From contig NZ_JAVIZM010000001.1 of the NCBI RefSeq assembly GCF_031453555.1, positions 812,001 through 876,000 on the forward strand: DNA of 64,000 nucleotides. Reading direction: 5' to 3'. Made by a program: the position numbers and the translations under genes. This stretch comes from Bacillus sp. SLBN-46 (GTDB lineage: Bacteria; Bacillota; Bacilli; Bacillales; Cytobacillaceae). The notes beneath the pieces are model-generated. The model did no database searches and was not told the DNA's origin. It was given only the letters and a program-made list of their open reading frames with translations. This document shows positions 14,598-23,537 of this stretch, one piece after another; the first letter of the stretch is position 1; every line of letters starts with the position of its first letter.

Positions 14598-16661
14598 ATG
14601 ATGATTGAAAAACGCCCTGCCCAGCTGCTGAATTATTTAATAAAAGTGAAAGAAACCACGATAAATCAGGTGATCGACCATACACGCTTAACCAAACGGC
14701 AAATTTTCTACGATTTGGATAAAATCAATCATTGGTTGAAAGGGAATGGACTTCCTCCTATCCCATTCAAGGGCATCCATCAAATCGTAATGCCAGATTC
14801 CGTTATGCAGTATGTTCGTAAACAACAAATGACCAGTCAAGAAAGAGGCTTTGTCTTAAATGAGGAAGAACGGTTGATTTTCATTTATCTCTATCTCTTT
14901 ATTCGTAAGGAGCCCATCTCATCCATTCATTTAACTCAACTCTTACAGGTTAGCAAAAATACAGTTATTTCGGATGTGAAAAAAGCAAATGAATGGAATG
15001 AACCGTTTCTTGTGAAAATCTGTTATACCCGACGGCAGGGGTATCATCTAATGGGTACAGAATTTGATAAGCGGGTTCTGGTTATGGAACATCTGTCCAA
15101 GATACTGCAAGAGCCATATGGTGAAAGAATGATAGACTACTTGTTAAATCGGACAGATTATTCAATCCCTATCGATTCCCTCAAGAGCGTCATTAAGATG
15201 ATTGAAAAAAACTATAAGCTTCATTTTGTCGAGGAACGGCTTACTCCATTTACTTACTTTCTTCTTCTTTATTCCTACCGCTCTCGGGAAAAAAAGTTTG
15301 TTCAGTTCCATTCCAGTGAAATGGATGTCTTAAAGCAAGATCCGATGAGGATGGTGGCCATACAACTGATTCAATCTCTTCATTTTGAAGAGGAGGAGTC
15401 AGAGATCTGTTACTTGACGATTCAACTACTGGGCTTGTCATTAGGAAATGGTTTAATTCCAGACGGTGACCGTGATCTTTTATTTAAACTTTGTCTGCAG
15501 TTGGTGAGTGAATTCGAATCCAAAGCTTGTATTGGCTTTGAAAAGAAGAATGAAGTGATTCAATCGCTGTACCAACATCTTAAGCCTGCTTATTTTCGCA
15601 TGAAGTATCGGATTCCGATTACCAATCCACTTCTTGAACAGATAAAAAGTCAGCATAGAGAGTTATATACAATTGTGAAGGAATTGCTGTTACCTATGGA
15701 GACGCTGCTAGGGATCACCATTCCAGAAGAAGAGATTGGATTTATCACGATTCACTTTGGTGCTCTGTTAGAAAAACCGAAAAAAAGCGTACGGAAAAAG
15801 AAGCTTTCCCTCATTGTATGTCCAAGTGGGATTAGCTCTTCTTTAATGGTTAAACATCAAGTAGAGTCGCTTTTTTCCGAAATTTCTGTTGAGAAAACAC
15901 TATCACTACAAGAATTTCATGAGGGGAATTTTGGCGCGTATGATCTTATTTTTTCAACCGTAGCTTTGGAGACGGATATCCCCACCTACGAAGTTAAGCC
16001 CATAATGACCCCAATTGAAAAAAACAATTTAGTTAATGAGGTGTACCAACAATTGCAGGGAATTAACTACCATGGGATGACAGCCACTGAGCTCATTCAA
16101 ATTCTTGAACCATTTGTTACTATTCACCATGAAAAGGGGTTGAGGAATGCATTAAGTACGATCACCTTCCACAAAAAAGAAGAGGTTGATAGGAGGAAAC
16201 GGCCAGTGTTACGGGAGTTATTAACAGAAGAGACGATTCAAATGGCGGACCAGCTTTCTGATTGGGAAGAAGCGATAAAAGTAGCGGCCAGGCCACTGCT
16301 CGTGAAGGGGGTGATTGAACCTTCCTATATTGAAGCTATGATTGATAATGTCAAAGACCTTGGTCCATACGTGGTGATCGGCCCAGAGGTAGCCGTCCCG
16401 CACGCGCGTCCTGAAAAGGGTGTAAATCAGGTAGGCATGAGTTTTTTAAAGCTAAATAAACCAGTATATTTTTTAAACAATGTGAAGTATCCTGTACGTT
16501 TATTGTTTTGTATTGCAGCCATTGATAATAAAACACATTTAACAGCACTATCCCAATTAACCAAACTCCTCAGTCAAAAAGACAACATTGATCTCCTGAA
16601 AGAAATAAGTGTGCAAGAAAACTTCATTAGCTTATTCAAACAATATTCTGAATTAGATTGA
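14598..16661 (+). CDS. PRD-type transcription regulator with PTS EIIB-like and ascorbate-type EIIA domains
   Basis: 687 residues. Order: N-terminal winged helix (LTKRQIFYDLDKIN), second HTH, two PRD regions (about 170-390), an EIIB-like domain (CPSGISSSLM, residue about 410), and a C-terminal EIIA of the mannitol/ascorbate class with active His in VPHARPEKGVNQ. Regulators of this build (MtlR/LicR type) are turned on or off by PTS phosphorylation. TAGGAGG lies seven bases before ATG 14598. Directly downstream are EIIB and EIIC but no separate EIIA, so the EIIA domain here could serve both transport and regulation; that dual role is inference. Confidence 0.88.
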   Translation: MMIEKRPAQLLNYLIKVKETTINQVIDHTRLTKRQIFYDLDKINHWLKGNGLPPIPFKGIHQIVMPDSVMQYVRKQQMTSQERGFVLNEEERLIFIYLYLFIRKEPISSIHLTQLLQVSKNTVISDVKKANEWNEPFLVKICYTRRQGYHLMGTEFDKRVLVMEHLSKILQEPYGERMIDYLLNRTDYSIPIDSLKSVIKMIEKNYKLHFVEERLTPFTYFLLLYSYRSREKKFVQFHSSEMDVLKQDPMRMVAIQLIQSLHFEEEESEICYLTIQLLGLSLGNGLIPDGDRDLLFKLCLQLVSEFESKACIGFEKKNEVIQSLYQHLKPAYFRMKYRIPITNPLLEQIKSQHRELYTIVKELLLPMETLLGITIPEEEIGFITIHFGALLEKPKKSVRKKKLSLIVCPSGISSSLMVKHQVESLFSEISVEKTLSLQEFHEGNFGAYDLIFSTVALETDIPTYEVKPIMTPIEKNNLVNEVYQQLQGINYHGMTATELIQILEPFVTIHHEKGLRNALSTITFHKKEEVDRRKRPVLRELLTEETIQMADQLSDWEEAIKVAARPLLVKGVIEPSYIEAMIDNVKDLGPYVVIGPEVAVPHARPEKGVNQVGMSFLKLNKPVYFLNNVKYPVRLLFCIAAIDNKTHLTALSQLTKLLSQKDNIDLLKEISVQENFISLFKQYSELD

Positions 16662-16696
16662 TTTTATAAAAAATAGTTAAGTTGGAGGAGTTTGCG

Positions 16697-16978
16697 ATGA
16701 AAATAATGGCGGTTTGTGGTTCAGGTTTAGGAAGTTCTTTTATGCTGGAGATGAATATTCAACAAATTTTATTGGAGCTTGGAGTGGGTGGGGTGGAGGT
16801 AGAGCATTCCGATCTTAGTTCGGCAACGGCCGATCAAGCTGATTTATTTGTGGCAGCCAAGGATATTGCAGACGGAGCAACGCATTTAGGCGACCTTGTG
16901 GTGATTGACAGTATTATTGATATGGATGGATTACGCGAAAAGATAAAGGAAGTGTTACAGGAGAGAGGGCTCTTATAA
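16697..16978 (+). CDS. PTS EIIB component, ascorbate (SgaB/UlaB) type
   Basis: 93 residues from ATG 16697, six bases after GGAGGAG; TTG 16682 overlaps that site. The phospho-Cys loop is AVCGSGLGSSFM at the N-terminus, as in UlaB. It passes phosphate from EIIA to the sugar bound by EIIC. The EIIC gene follows after 30 bases. The substrate could be ascorbate or another acid sugar or pentitol; transketolase in the same operon points to a pentose-phosphate product. Confidence 0.88.
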   Translation: MKIMAVCGSGLGSSFMLEMNIQQILLELGVGGVEVEHSDLSSATADQADLFVAAKDIADGATHLGDLVVIDSIIDMDGLREKIKEVLQERGLL

Positions 16979-17008
16979 TGCAAAACCATTAAAAGGGAGG
17001 CATTTTGA

Positions 17009-18379
17009 ATGGGAGAAAGATTTCTGAAATTGATGATGGATATTTTAAGCCAGCCGGCAGTTTTGGTCGCACTCATTTCCTTTATCGGACTGGTTCTTCA
17101 GAAAAAGTCAATGAGCGATATCATTAAAGGTACGACAAAATCATTCTTAGGTTTTATTGTTATTGCAGCTGGGGCGGGAATCCTGGTTGGCTCTCTTGAT
17201 CCGTTCGGTAAGATGTTTCAGGAGGCCTTTCATGTAACAGGTGTTGTGCCGAATAACGAGGCTATAGTAGCCATGGCGTTAACGGAGTATGGAAGTGCGA
17301 CAGCCTTCATAATGTTCTTTGGGATGCTGGCGAACATTTTGATTGCTCGTTTTACTAGACTAAAATATATCTTTTTAACAGGACATCATACGTTATATAT
17401 GGCTTGTATGCTTGCTGTCATCTTAGTCGTTTCAGGTTTAAAAGGGGTTCCGCTCGTGATTATTGGTTCTCTTGCACTGGGTTTAATCATGGCTGTATTC
17501 CCTGCCATTTGTCAGCCGTTTATGAAAAAAATTACTGGCACCGATGCAGTTGGGTTCGGGCATTTCTCAAGTTTAGGATATGTTCTTTCTGGACTTGTTG
17601 GAAAGGTTGTTGGAAAAGGATCTCGTTCTACTGAAAAGATTAATTTCCCAAAGGGGTTAGGGTTTTTACGTGACAGCTCCGTAACGATTGCTTTAACGAT
17701 GACCGTTCTTTATGTGGTCATTGCTCTCTTTGCTGGACCGTCTTACGTTGAAAAGGAACTAAGCAATGGGACTCATTATCTCGTTTTTGCTATCATTCAA
17801 GCGGTGACATTTGCGGCTGGGGTATTCATTATTCTTTCAGGTGTACGACTTGTTTTAGCTGAAATCGTTCCAGCATTTAAAGGAATATCTGCAAGGCTTG
17901 TGCCGAATTCTAAGCCGGCACTTGACTGTCCAATCGTATTCCCTTATGCACCAAACGCCGTTCTAATTGGCTTCTTCTGTAGCTTCTTAGGTGGAATTGT
18001 GGGAATGATTTTCCTTGGATTTACTGGATCCGTCATTATTTTACCAGGTGTGGTTCCGCATTTCTTTACCGGTGCAACAGCTGGGGTTTTTGGAAATGCA
18101 ACAGGCGGCATTCGAGGTGCAACCATTGGGTCGTTTGCTAACGGATTGTTGATTACGTTCCTTCCCGTTTTTTTACTTCCTGTTCTCGGAGATTTGGGCT
18201 TTGCGAATACGACGTTCTCTGATAGTGATTTTGGAGCATCAGGAATCGTTCTTGGAAATATCTCTAAATCATTTGGTGCAACAGGTGTAACGGTTACCGT
18301 TGTCGGCTTGGTATTGCTGGCATTACTCTATGGCTTTTTCAAAAAAGATAAGAATGATGCTGCGAAGATAGAAGCGTAA
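17009..18379 (+). CDS. PTS EIIC component, ascorbate (SgaT/UlaA) type
   Basis: 456 residues with about ten membrane segments. Family features: GEHIL-like region replaced here by TEYGSATAFIMFFGMLANI, LTGHHTLYMA, and SNGLLITFLP-like ANGLLITFLPVFLLP near the end. GGGAGG precedes the ATG at 17009. It lacks any fused EIIA or EIIB. After the stop a 15-base inverted repeat without a T run separates it from the transketolase genes. Confidence 0.88.
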   Translation: MGERFLKLMMDILSQPAVLVALISFIGLVLQKKSMSDIIKGTTKSFLGFIVIAAGAGILVGSLDPFGKMFQEAFHVTGVVPNNEAIVAMALTEYGSATAFIMFFGMLANILIARFTRLKYIFLTGHHTLYMACMLAVILVVSGLKGVPLVIIGSLALGLIMAVFPAICQPFMKKITGTDAVGFGHFSSLGYVLSGLVGKVVGKGSRSTEKINFPKGLGFLRDSSVTIALTMTVLYVVIALFAGPSYVEKELSNGTHYLVFAIIQAVTFAAGVFIILSGVRLVLAEIVPAFKGISARLVPNSKPALDCPIVFPYAPNAVLIGFFCSFLGGIVGMIFLGFTGSVIILPGVVPHFFTGATAGVFGNATGGIRGATIGSFANGLLITFLPVFLLPVLGDLGFANTTFSDSDFGASGIVLGNISKSFGATGVTVTVVGLVLLALLYGFFKKDKNDAAKIEA

Positions 18380-18392
18380 TTCATTGGATCAG

Positions 18393-18441
18393 CTTAGCAC
18401 ACTAGGTGGACAATTATAGCAAAACGACCTAGTGTGCTGAG
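18393..18441. promoter_or_regulatory. Long inverted repeat between EIIC and transketolase
   Basis: CTTAGCACACTAGGT (18393-18407) pairs with ACCTAGTGTGCTGAG (18427-18441); 15 bases with one wobble and a 19-base loop. There is no T run, so it is not a standard terminator. It may be an mRNA-stability or processing hairpin, or an operator. Confidence 0.55.
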
Positions 18442-18466
18442 TGCATTCATTAGGAGGGATTTTTTC

Positions 18467-19315
18467 ATGAGTATTCATTATCAAGGTCTTGAAATCTTTA
18501 GAGATGAAATTCGCTTAATGACGTTAAAGGAGCTGCATCATTTAGGTTTTGGTCATTACGGAGGCAGCTTATCCATCACTGAAGCATTAGCGGTGTTGTA
18601 TGGAGAAGTCATGAAGGTTGATCCCAAAAATCCAAATTGGGAAGAGCGAGATTACTTTATTTTATCTAAGGGACACGGCGGACCTGCTTATTACGCCGCA
18701 TTGTCCTTAAAAGGATTTTTCCCCAAAGAAATTCTTTATACCCTCAACCAAAATGGAACCAGCCTTCCTTCTCATCCCGACCGAAATTTAACACCCGGTG
18801 TTGATATGACCACAGGATCGTTAGGACAAGGGATTTCTGCTGCTGTTGGCGTAGCCCTGTCCCATAAGTTATCAGAGAGGAAGAATTTTACATATTGTAT
18901 TGTGGGGGACGGGGAGTTAAATGAGGGTCAATGCTGGGAAGCTTTTCAATTTGCAGCCCACCACAAATTACATAGGCTGTTTGTGTTAGTGGATGACAAT
19001 AAAAAGCAGCTTGACGGCTTAACGAAGGATATCATAGACCCGTTAGATTTGGTGGCAAAAATGAGTGCATTTGGTTTTTATACATTAAAGGTAAACGGTG
19101 CGTCGGTAGCTGAAATCTATGAAGCCTTTGAAAAAGGGAAAGCGCAAAGTAATCAGCCTGTAGCCATTATCTTAGATACGGTTAAGGGCCAAGGAGTTCC
19201 TTATTTAGAAGAGAAGGCGGATAATCACCACATCCGCCCAACACAGGAGGATGAAGAAGCGATTGTAGCAACCATTTCCCAATTAGAAAAGAAACTAGGA
19301 AGGGCTGTGATGTGA
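18467..19315 (+). CDS. Transketolase, N-terminal subunit
   Basis: About 282 residues from ATG 18467 (eight bases after AGGAGGG). It holds the thiamine-diphosphate domain: LSKGHGGPAYYA, TTGSLGQGISAAVGVA, and the ThDP motif GDGELNEGQCWEAF ... DDNKKQLDG. Split transketolases work as two-subunit enzymes; the partner follows with an overlapping start. In this operon the enzyme would handle the pentose phosphate made from the PTS substrate. Confidence 0.92.
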   Translation: MSIHYQGLEIFRDEIRLMTLKELHHLGFGHYGGSLSITEALAVLYGEVMKVDPKNPNWEERDYFILSKGHGGPAYYAALSLKGFFPKEILYTLNQNGTSLPSHPDRNLTPGVDMTTGSLGQGISAAVGVALSHKLSERKNFTYCIVGDGELNEGQCWEAFQFAAHHKLHRLFVLVDDNKKQLDGLTKDIIDPLDLVAKMSAFGFYTLKVNGASVAEIYEAFEKGKAQSNQPVAIILDTVKGQGVPYLEEKADNHHIRPTQEDEEAIVATISQLEKKLGRAVM

Positions 19316-20286
19316 TGACTCAAACATCCTCTCAATCGTATGAACTCGACCCATTGGAAATGCGTCAAGTGTATGCCAATACGCTTCTGGAGTTGGCTAG
19401 AAATAATCCCGATGTCATTGCCTTAGAAGCCGATTTAATGAGCGCTATTTCGACGAATAAAATTATCAAGCAGATTCCAAAGCAATTGATTAATTGCGGG
19501 ATTATGGAAGCGAATATGATGGGAGTTGCAGCAGGATTGGCTCTAACTGGAAAAATCCCATTCGTGCATACTTTTGCCCAGTTTGCCACTCGGCGCGCCT
19601 TTGACCAGCTGTTTGTTTCAGGTGGCTATGCTAGGCTCAATATCAAGATTTTAGGGTCAGATGCGGGTGTAACAGCTGAGCATAACGGAGGAACCCACAT
19701 GGCTTTTGAGGATTTAGGGCTTGTACGCCTCATTCCAAGGGCGCATGTATTTGAAGCGAGTGACGGGACGATGCTCAGATATTTGCTGCGTATGGTTGAA
19801 AAACAGTACGGCATCCATTACATCCGTACCATCCGCAAACAGGCGGTGAGGATTTATGAGGAGGGTGAGGTATTTGAGGTTGGAAAAGGCAAGGTTTTAC
19901 GTGAGGGTGGGGATGTCACCATTATTGCTAGTGGCATCATGGTGGCTGAATCACTCCGAGCTGCCGATCTACTAGAATCCCAAGGAATAGCGGCTACCGT
20001 TATAGATATGTACTCTATCAAACCGATTGACATAGATTTGATTGTGAAATATGCAAAAGAAACAAAAGCGGTTGTCACGGCAGAGAATCACAATGTGATC
20101 GGGGGGCTAGGCAGTGCGGTAGCAGAAGTTCTGAGTGAGCATTGCCCAACCCAAATGTGCCGAATTGGGGTGAAAGAGCAATTTGGTCAGGTCGGCAAGA
20201 CAGAATACTTAAAGGAATTCTATAAATTGACTGCGAAGGATATTGTGGATGCTGTGGAGGGATTGGATTCTCGTAAACGGTCTTAA
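19315..20286 (+). CDS. Transketolase, C-terminal subunit
   Basis: About 323 residues. Pyrimidine-binding domain with the catalytic Glu region NCGIMEANMMGVAAGLAL, FAQFATRRAFDQ, and a C-terminal transketolase domain (VTAENHNVIGGLGSAVAEVL). ATG 19315 overlaps the upstream stop (TGATG), so the two subunits are translationally coupled. Last gene of the PTS operon; a hairpin with T run follows at about 20404. Confidence 0.92.
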   Translation: MTQTSSQSYELDPLEMRQVYANTLLELARNNPDVIALEADLMSAISTNKIIKQIPKQLINCGIMEANMMGVAAGLALTGKIPFVHTFAQFATRRAFDQLFVSGGYARLNIKILGSDAGVTAEHNGGTHMAFEDLGLVRLIPRAHVFEASDGTMLRYLLRMVEKQYGIHYIRTIRKQAVRIYEEGEVFEVGKGKVLREGGDVTIIASGIMVAESLRAADLLESQGIAATVIDMYSIKPIDIDLIVKYAKETKAVVTAENHNVIGGLGSAVAEVLSEHCPTQMCRIGVKEQFGQVGKTEYLKEFYKLTAKDIVDAVEGLDSRKRS

Positions 20287-20318
20287 AAAAAATTAGATAG
20301 AAGTGTAGAAGTGCCTAG

Positions 20319-20372
20319 GGGACGTTCTGGTGGTTTCTTTTGTGGGCCTAGAGAATCGTACCTCTGTGGTTT
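20319..20372. repeat. Family B hairpin, degenerate
   Basis: AGGGGACGTTCTGGTGG and GAGAATCGTACCTCTGTGG arms; the pairing is eroded compared with other copies. Confidence 0.6.
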
Positions 20373-20403
20373 CGTAATATTAAAAGATATATTATTTTCT
20401 CCC

Positions 20404-20436
20404 ACCGCAGTTATTGAAACTGTGGTGTTTTTTATG
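20404..20436 (+). terminator. Terminator after the transketolase genes
   Basis: CACCGCAGTT / AACTGTGGTG stem followed by TTTTTT. A related hairpin precedes the GACGAGTAA array at 35961 too. Confidence 0.7.
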
Positions 20437-20459
20437 GAGGAGTGGATATAGTTTAGTAG

Positions 20460-20574
20460 TTGGCGAGTAAAATGGGGATAGTGACGAGTAAAGTATGAAG
20501 GTTGACGAGTAAAATGAGAAATAGACGAGTAATCGTAAATTTAGACGAGTAATCCTCCGAAAGTGACGAGTAAT
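20460..20574. repeat. Family D array 1: six GACGAGTAA words
   Basis: GACGAGTAA-like words begin at 20462, 20483, 20504, 20524, 20544 and 20565, so spaced 21, 21, 20, 20, 21 bases. The first is GGCGAGTAA. Spacer sequences differ. The period is close to two turns of B-DNA. Confidence 0.8.
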
Positions 20575-20692
20575 GAGGCTAAGGGGACGGTTTCTGTTTA
20601 AGTTTTCTCAGTAGATGCAGCCAGTTATCGACAGTTTTTTCGCAGTTATTGCAGCAAGAATGCAGTGTTATCAAGGACTTTAGCTACTTCTA

Positions 20693-20945
20693 ATCAAACG
20701 TTTGGTTAATATCGGATGAGAGGAGATCAACAAGAAAATAGTCGTTTAAAGAGAAAAGACTAGTATTTTGTTGATTAGAGGGGAAAATTGCGAGTAGGAT
20801 GCCGACATTCTTTTTATTCCTTTCTGGATGGAAAGCGCATGATGGTGAAGATTATGGCCTTTTTAACTAAAAACCAAGGGGACGGTTCTGATGGTTTTTT
20901 CTTTTGCGTAGTTTCTAAAAAACCAGGAGAACCGTCCCTTGGGCT
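20693..20945. repeat. Family C composite repeat (copy 2) ending in a B hairpin
   Basis: Left motif AATCAAACGTTTGGTTAATATCGGATGAG; the right AAACG motif has been lost. The end is a good B hairpin at 20876-20945 (GGGGACGGTTCTGATGG ... CCAGGAGAACCGTCCC). Confidence 0.65.
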
Positions 20946-20962
20946 TCCAACCTTTTTGGCTG

Positions 20963-21451
20963 TTATTTATTCAATTCAACCGTTTCATTAACATCTGTCG
21001 ATTTAGAACTTTGCCCTGTCATGCGTTTGTAGAGAAAGGCGATTTTCTTCGTATAATTACCGGTATCCCAATATTCGGCTGCTTCCGCATTTACCTTTAT
21101 TAAGACAACGTTAGGATCATCATAAGAGGTTTGCATAATTTTCTCATTTGCTTTGCTCCACAATTCCTTTTTCTTACCTAAATCCTCAACGATTTCCGCT
21201 CTTCCACGGACGGAAACATAGGATTTACCTGCATAAGCCACATTAACATCTTGATCATGTAAAATTTCTTCATATTTATCAGTCTCTTTTTTAGTGAAGA
21301 ACCATAAGTCACCATCAAATTCTACATCTTGTGTTTTCATAGGACGAGAAACAAGCCCTTCTTCACTTACCGTAGTCAGCATGGCCGTGTCTACGTCTTT
21401 GATTAACTCTCTTAATGTATCCATTTCTTCTTGTTTTATCATGTTAGACAT
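20963..21451 (-). CDS. General-stress-type FMN-binding split-barrel protein (pyridoxamine 5'-phosphate oxidase family)
   Basis: 162 residues from the ATG at 21451, eight bases after GAGGTG; GTG 21460 is an alternative. Family traits: MLTTVSEEGLVSRPMKTQDVEFDGDLWFFT, YVSVRGRAEIVED and VLIKVNAEAAEYWD, as in Bacillus general stress protein 26-like proteins. These bind flavin and probably protect against oxidants; exact substrates are unknown. It stands alone, between repeat-rich regions. Confidence 0.85.
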   Translation of the reverse strand: MSNMIKQEEMDTLRELIKDVDTAMLTTVSEEGLVSRPMKTQDVEFDGDLWFFTKKETDKYEEILHDQDVNVAYAGKSYVSVRGRAEIVEDLGKKKELWSKANEKIMQTSYDDPNVVLIKVNAEAAEYWDTGNYTKKIAFLYKRMTGQSSKSTDVNETVELNK

Positions 21452-21552
21452 TTCCATCACCTCATTTATATTTACAGAGGTATACTACCCTTTACACTAA
21501 CTTTTATTCAGGTATGGCGGATTAGTAAACTAATTTTAACAAAATAATTCCT

Positions 21553-21592
21553 GGGGACAGTCCCCCGTCCCGTTAAAGCGGTAAAGGAATTT
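21553..21592. repeat. Family A left arm fused to a C-type flank
   Basis: GGGGACAGTCCCCCG is followed by TTAAAGCGGTAAAGGAAT instead of the second arm. The next 130 bases (ACTACGTGCTGGCGAAGGAC ...) recur almost identically at 35268 onward. Confidence 0.7.
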
Positions 21593-21724
21593 AAAGACTA
21601 CGTGCTGGCGAAGGACAGGTTCAGTCATTTTTTTAGTTCCTTTTCATAAAAGGCGCTGCCAGTTCTCGACATTCTTCTCAATGATTTTACTCTAAAGGTC
21701 CTTAATTTATTTGGTTTCGGCGCG

Positions 21725-21940
21725 TTGTTAATTAATCGTCCGATTAGTATCGAATGAGGGGGAAGAATGAAGAAATAAGGCAATTCACAGATAATTGTTC
21801 TTAATTGGAGAATGATAGGGGAAAAGATTGTTAGATTTACGACAAAGTTTTTATTCGTATTCTTGGAGAAGAGCTTTGTTTATGCGGTTTTTAGCATTTT
21901 CAATTAATCGTTTGAATAGTATAGCACATAGGTAAGAGTG
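21725..21940. repeat. Family C composite repeat (copy 3)
   Basis: Nearly identical to copy 1 over its first 200 bases (TTAATTAATCGTCCGATTAG ... AATCGTTTGAATAGTATAGC), then diverges, with no B hairpin. The following 380 bases hold only a GTGCCAGGCACC motif (22090) and two imperfect copies of an ACATTGTCAGAA unit (22158 and 22212). Confidence 0.7.
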
Positions 21941-22322
21941 ACGAGTTTTGTTTAACGGTTGTTCTATAGGAAATCATTAATAAAAGGTAATTTTAAAGAG
22001 TCATCAAGAAGTGATCAACACCTAATTGGAGAGGAAGATACTTAAATTTAGGCTATACTCCTGGCTTTTTAGAATGTAATAGGAATTTAAGTGCCAGGCA
22101 CCCTCGAATTTATCGAAGATTGATAGGATTTTAGAAGGGGTAAAATGGCTAAAACTAGCCACATTGTCAGAAGGAAAGGCGACTTCGGACAGAGTAGGCA
22201 GAAAAACGTGAAACATTGTCAGAACACAGGGCAACTTTGGACAACTGGTATACAACTGTCATAACTCGACATTCTTTTTGTTGATTTCAAAGTAAGAATC
22301 CAATGTTTACTAGGGTTTATCT

Positions 22323-22602
22323 TTCTATTAATCAATTGTTTGATTAGTATCGGATGTAGAGGAATTAGAGTGAAAGATGTCGATTAGAGAGAAATAAGGA
22401 CTATTTTGTTGAATATGACGAAAACTCGCGTAAAGTTCACCGACAATTTTTTTGTCTTTTGTGTTGTGAAAATAGCTCTATAATTGAGTATAAGCTTGTT
22501 TTAACTAAACGTTTAAATAGTATAACCTATAGGGAAAACAGTCAAAACATGGTGAAAAAGACGGTTCTTGAGGTAAAAAAAAACAGGAGAACTGTCCCAT
22601 AG
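22323..22602. repeat. Family C composite repeat (copy 4) ending in a B hairpin
   Basis: Left AATCAATTGTTTGATTAGTATCGGATG, right AACTAAACGTTTAAATAGTATAACC, then AAGACGGTTCTTGAGG ... CAGGAGAACTGTCCC. Confidence 0.7.
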
Positions 22603-22611
22603 TATTAATTA

Positions 22612-22887
22612 CTAAAGAAAATATAAAAAGACTGCACCATAACCAATAACAAACGTTAATATTGTCGAGCAAACGAACCTTATTGTATCTTTTTTACTCT
22701 TTATGAAATTTCTTCGGATAACTAAGCTGTAGAGAATTATAAAAAAAAGTATACCGAAAATAGGTAAGTATGACATCCAATTAAATGAAATGCTTGAGGT
22801 AAGATAACCAATGTAAAGGTAAGTACTCACAAGGGTAAAAATAACTGTCAGTGAGGATAGACCTAAGGATATTAACCACTTTTTCAA
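22612..22887 (-). CDS. Small three-segment membrane protein, unknown
   Basis: 91 residues, start TTG preceded by GGTGGTG. Three hydrophobic segments: residues about 4-27, 36-57 and 70-90, with a basic loop RRNFIKSKKD between the last two. No motif I recognise. It stands alone with a repeat-C copy at its 3' side. Confidence 0.55.
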   Translation of the reverse strand: MKKWLISLGLSSLTVIFTLVSTYLYIGYLTSSISFNWMSYLPIFGILFFIILYSLVIRRNFIKSKKDTIRFVCSTILTFVIGYGAVFLYFL

Positions 22888-23087
22888 AATTACACCACCA
22901 TCCTTTATTTGATTATGTACAAAATACCCAAATTATTACATAGTGGAATCCGGATATGTATTTATTCTTTCATCTATACATAAAGTTTGTGGAGATTGGT
23001 GTTGAAGGATACTAGATAAATACCTAGAATTTCTTTGTATATATGATATAATCGATTTGTAAGATAGTGGAAAGGAGATTGTGTTGG

Positions 23088-23396
23088 ATGATTAAGAGGA
23101 AATTCTTGTTTTTTTTATTTTTAATAGCTACCCTTTTCGTTTTACTGTCACCATTGTTCAGCAAAAGTACTGTAAGCAATTCTGAGGAACTGAAACATGT
23201 TGCATTTGGTTTGCCATTTCATTTTGTAAATCAAGACCTATCTAGCTTTGACCCACCATTCCCTTATGTTATGTCAATGTCTTCTCCCTGGGAAAATCCT
23301 ATATCAATCAATCTGTTATCTTTAATTGCCTCTTTGTTTGTTGTCAATCTGACAATTTATTTTACATACTATCTATTTTCATTACTCAGGAAGTAA
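23088..23396 (+). CDS. Small membrane protein with an external loop, unknown
   Basis: 102 residues from ATG 23088, nine bases after AAAGGAGA. One membrane segment or signal anchor at residues 3-23, an outside-facing loop of about 50 residues (LKHVAFGLPFHFVNQDLSSF), and a second segment near 75-97. A good promoter-like TATGATATAAT lies at about 23041. No known family recognised. Confidence 0.6.
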   Translation: MIKRKFLFFLFLIATLFVLLSPLFSKSTVSNSEELKHVAFGLPFHFVNQDLSSFDPPFPYVMSMSSPWENPISINLLSLIASLFVVNLTIYFTYYLFSLLRK

Positions 23397-23537
23397 TTAA
23401 TTCATAGATCCCGATTGTTTTGGTCGACTAACAGGGCAGGATAGTAAAAACTAGGAATATACCGACAAAATGGTGCACATAATGTCGGTTGGTCACATTC
23501 AAATCCTGTTATTCTATTGATGAAAGGAGGTCATATA

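Noticed and set aside
18434..20286. Sulfoquinovose (sulfo-transketolase) pathway, given a split transketolase and sulfolactate genes in one window
   Set aside because: The transketolase pair is in a PTS operon with an ascorbate-type transporter; no sulfoquinovosidase, isomerase or sulfolactaldehyde dehydrogenase is nearby, and the two clusters are 30 kb apart.
20460..20574. CRISPR array
   Set aside because: The repeated word is only about 9 bp and the spacers about 12 bp; no cas genes in view. Too short and too variable for CRISPR.
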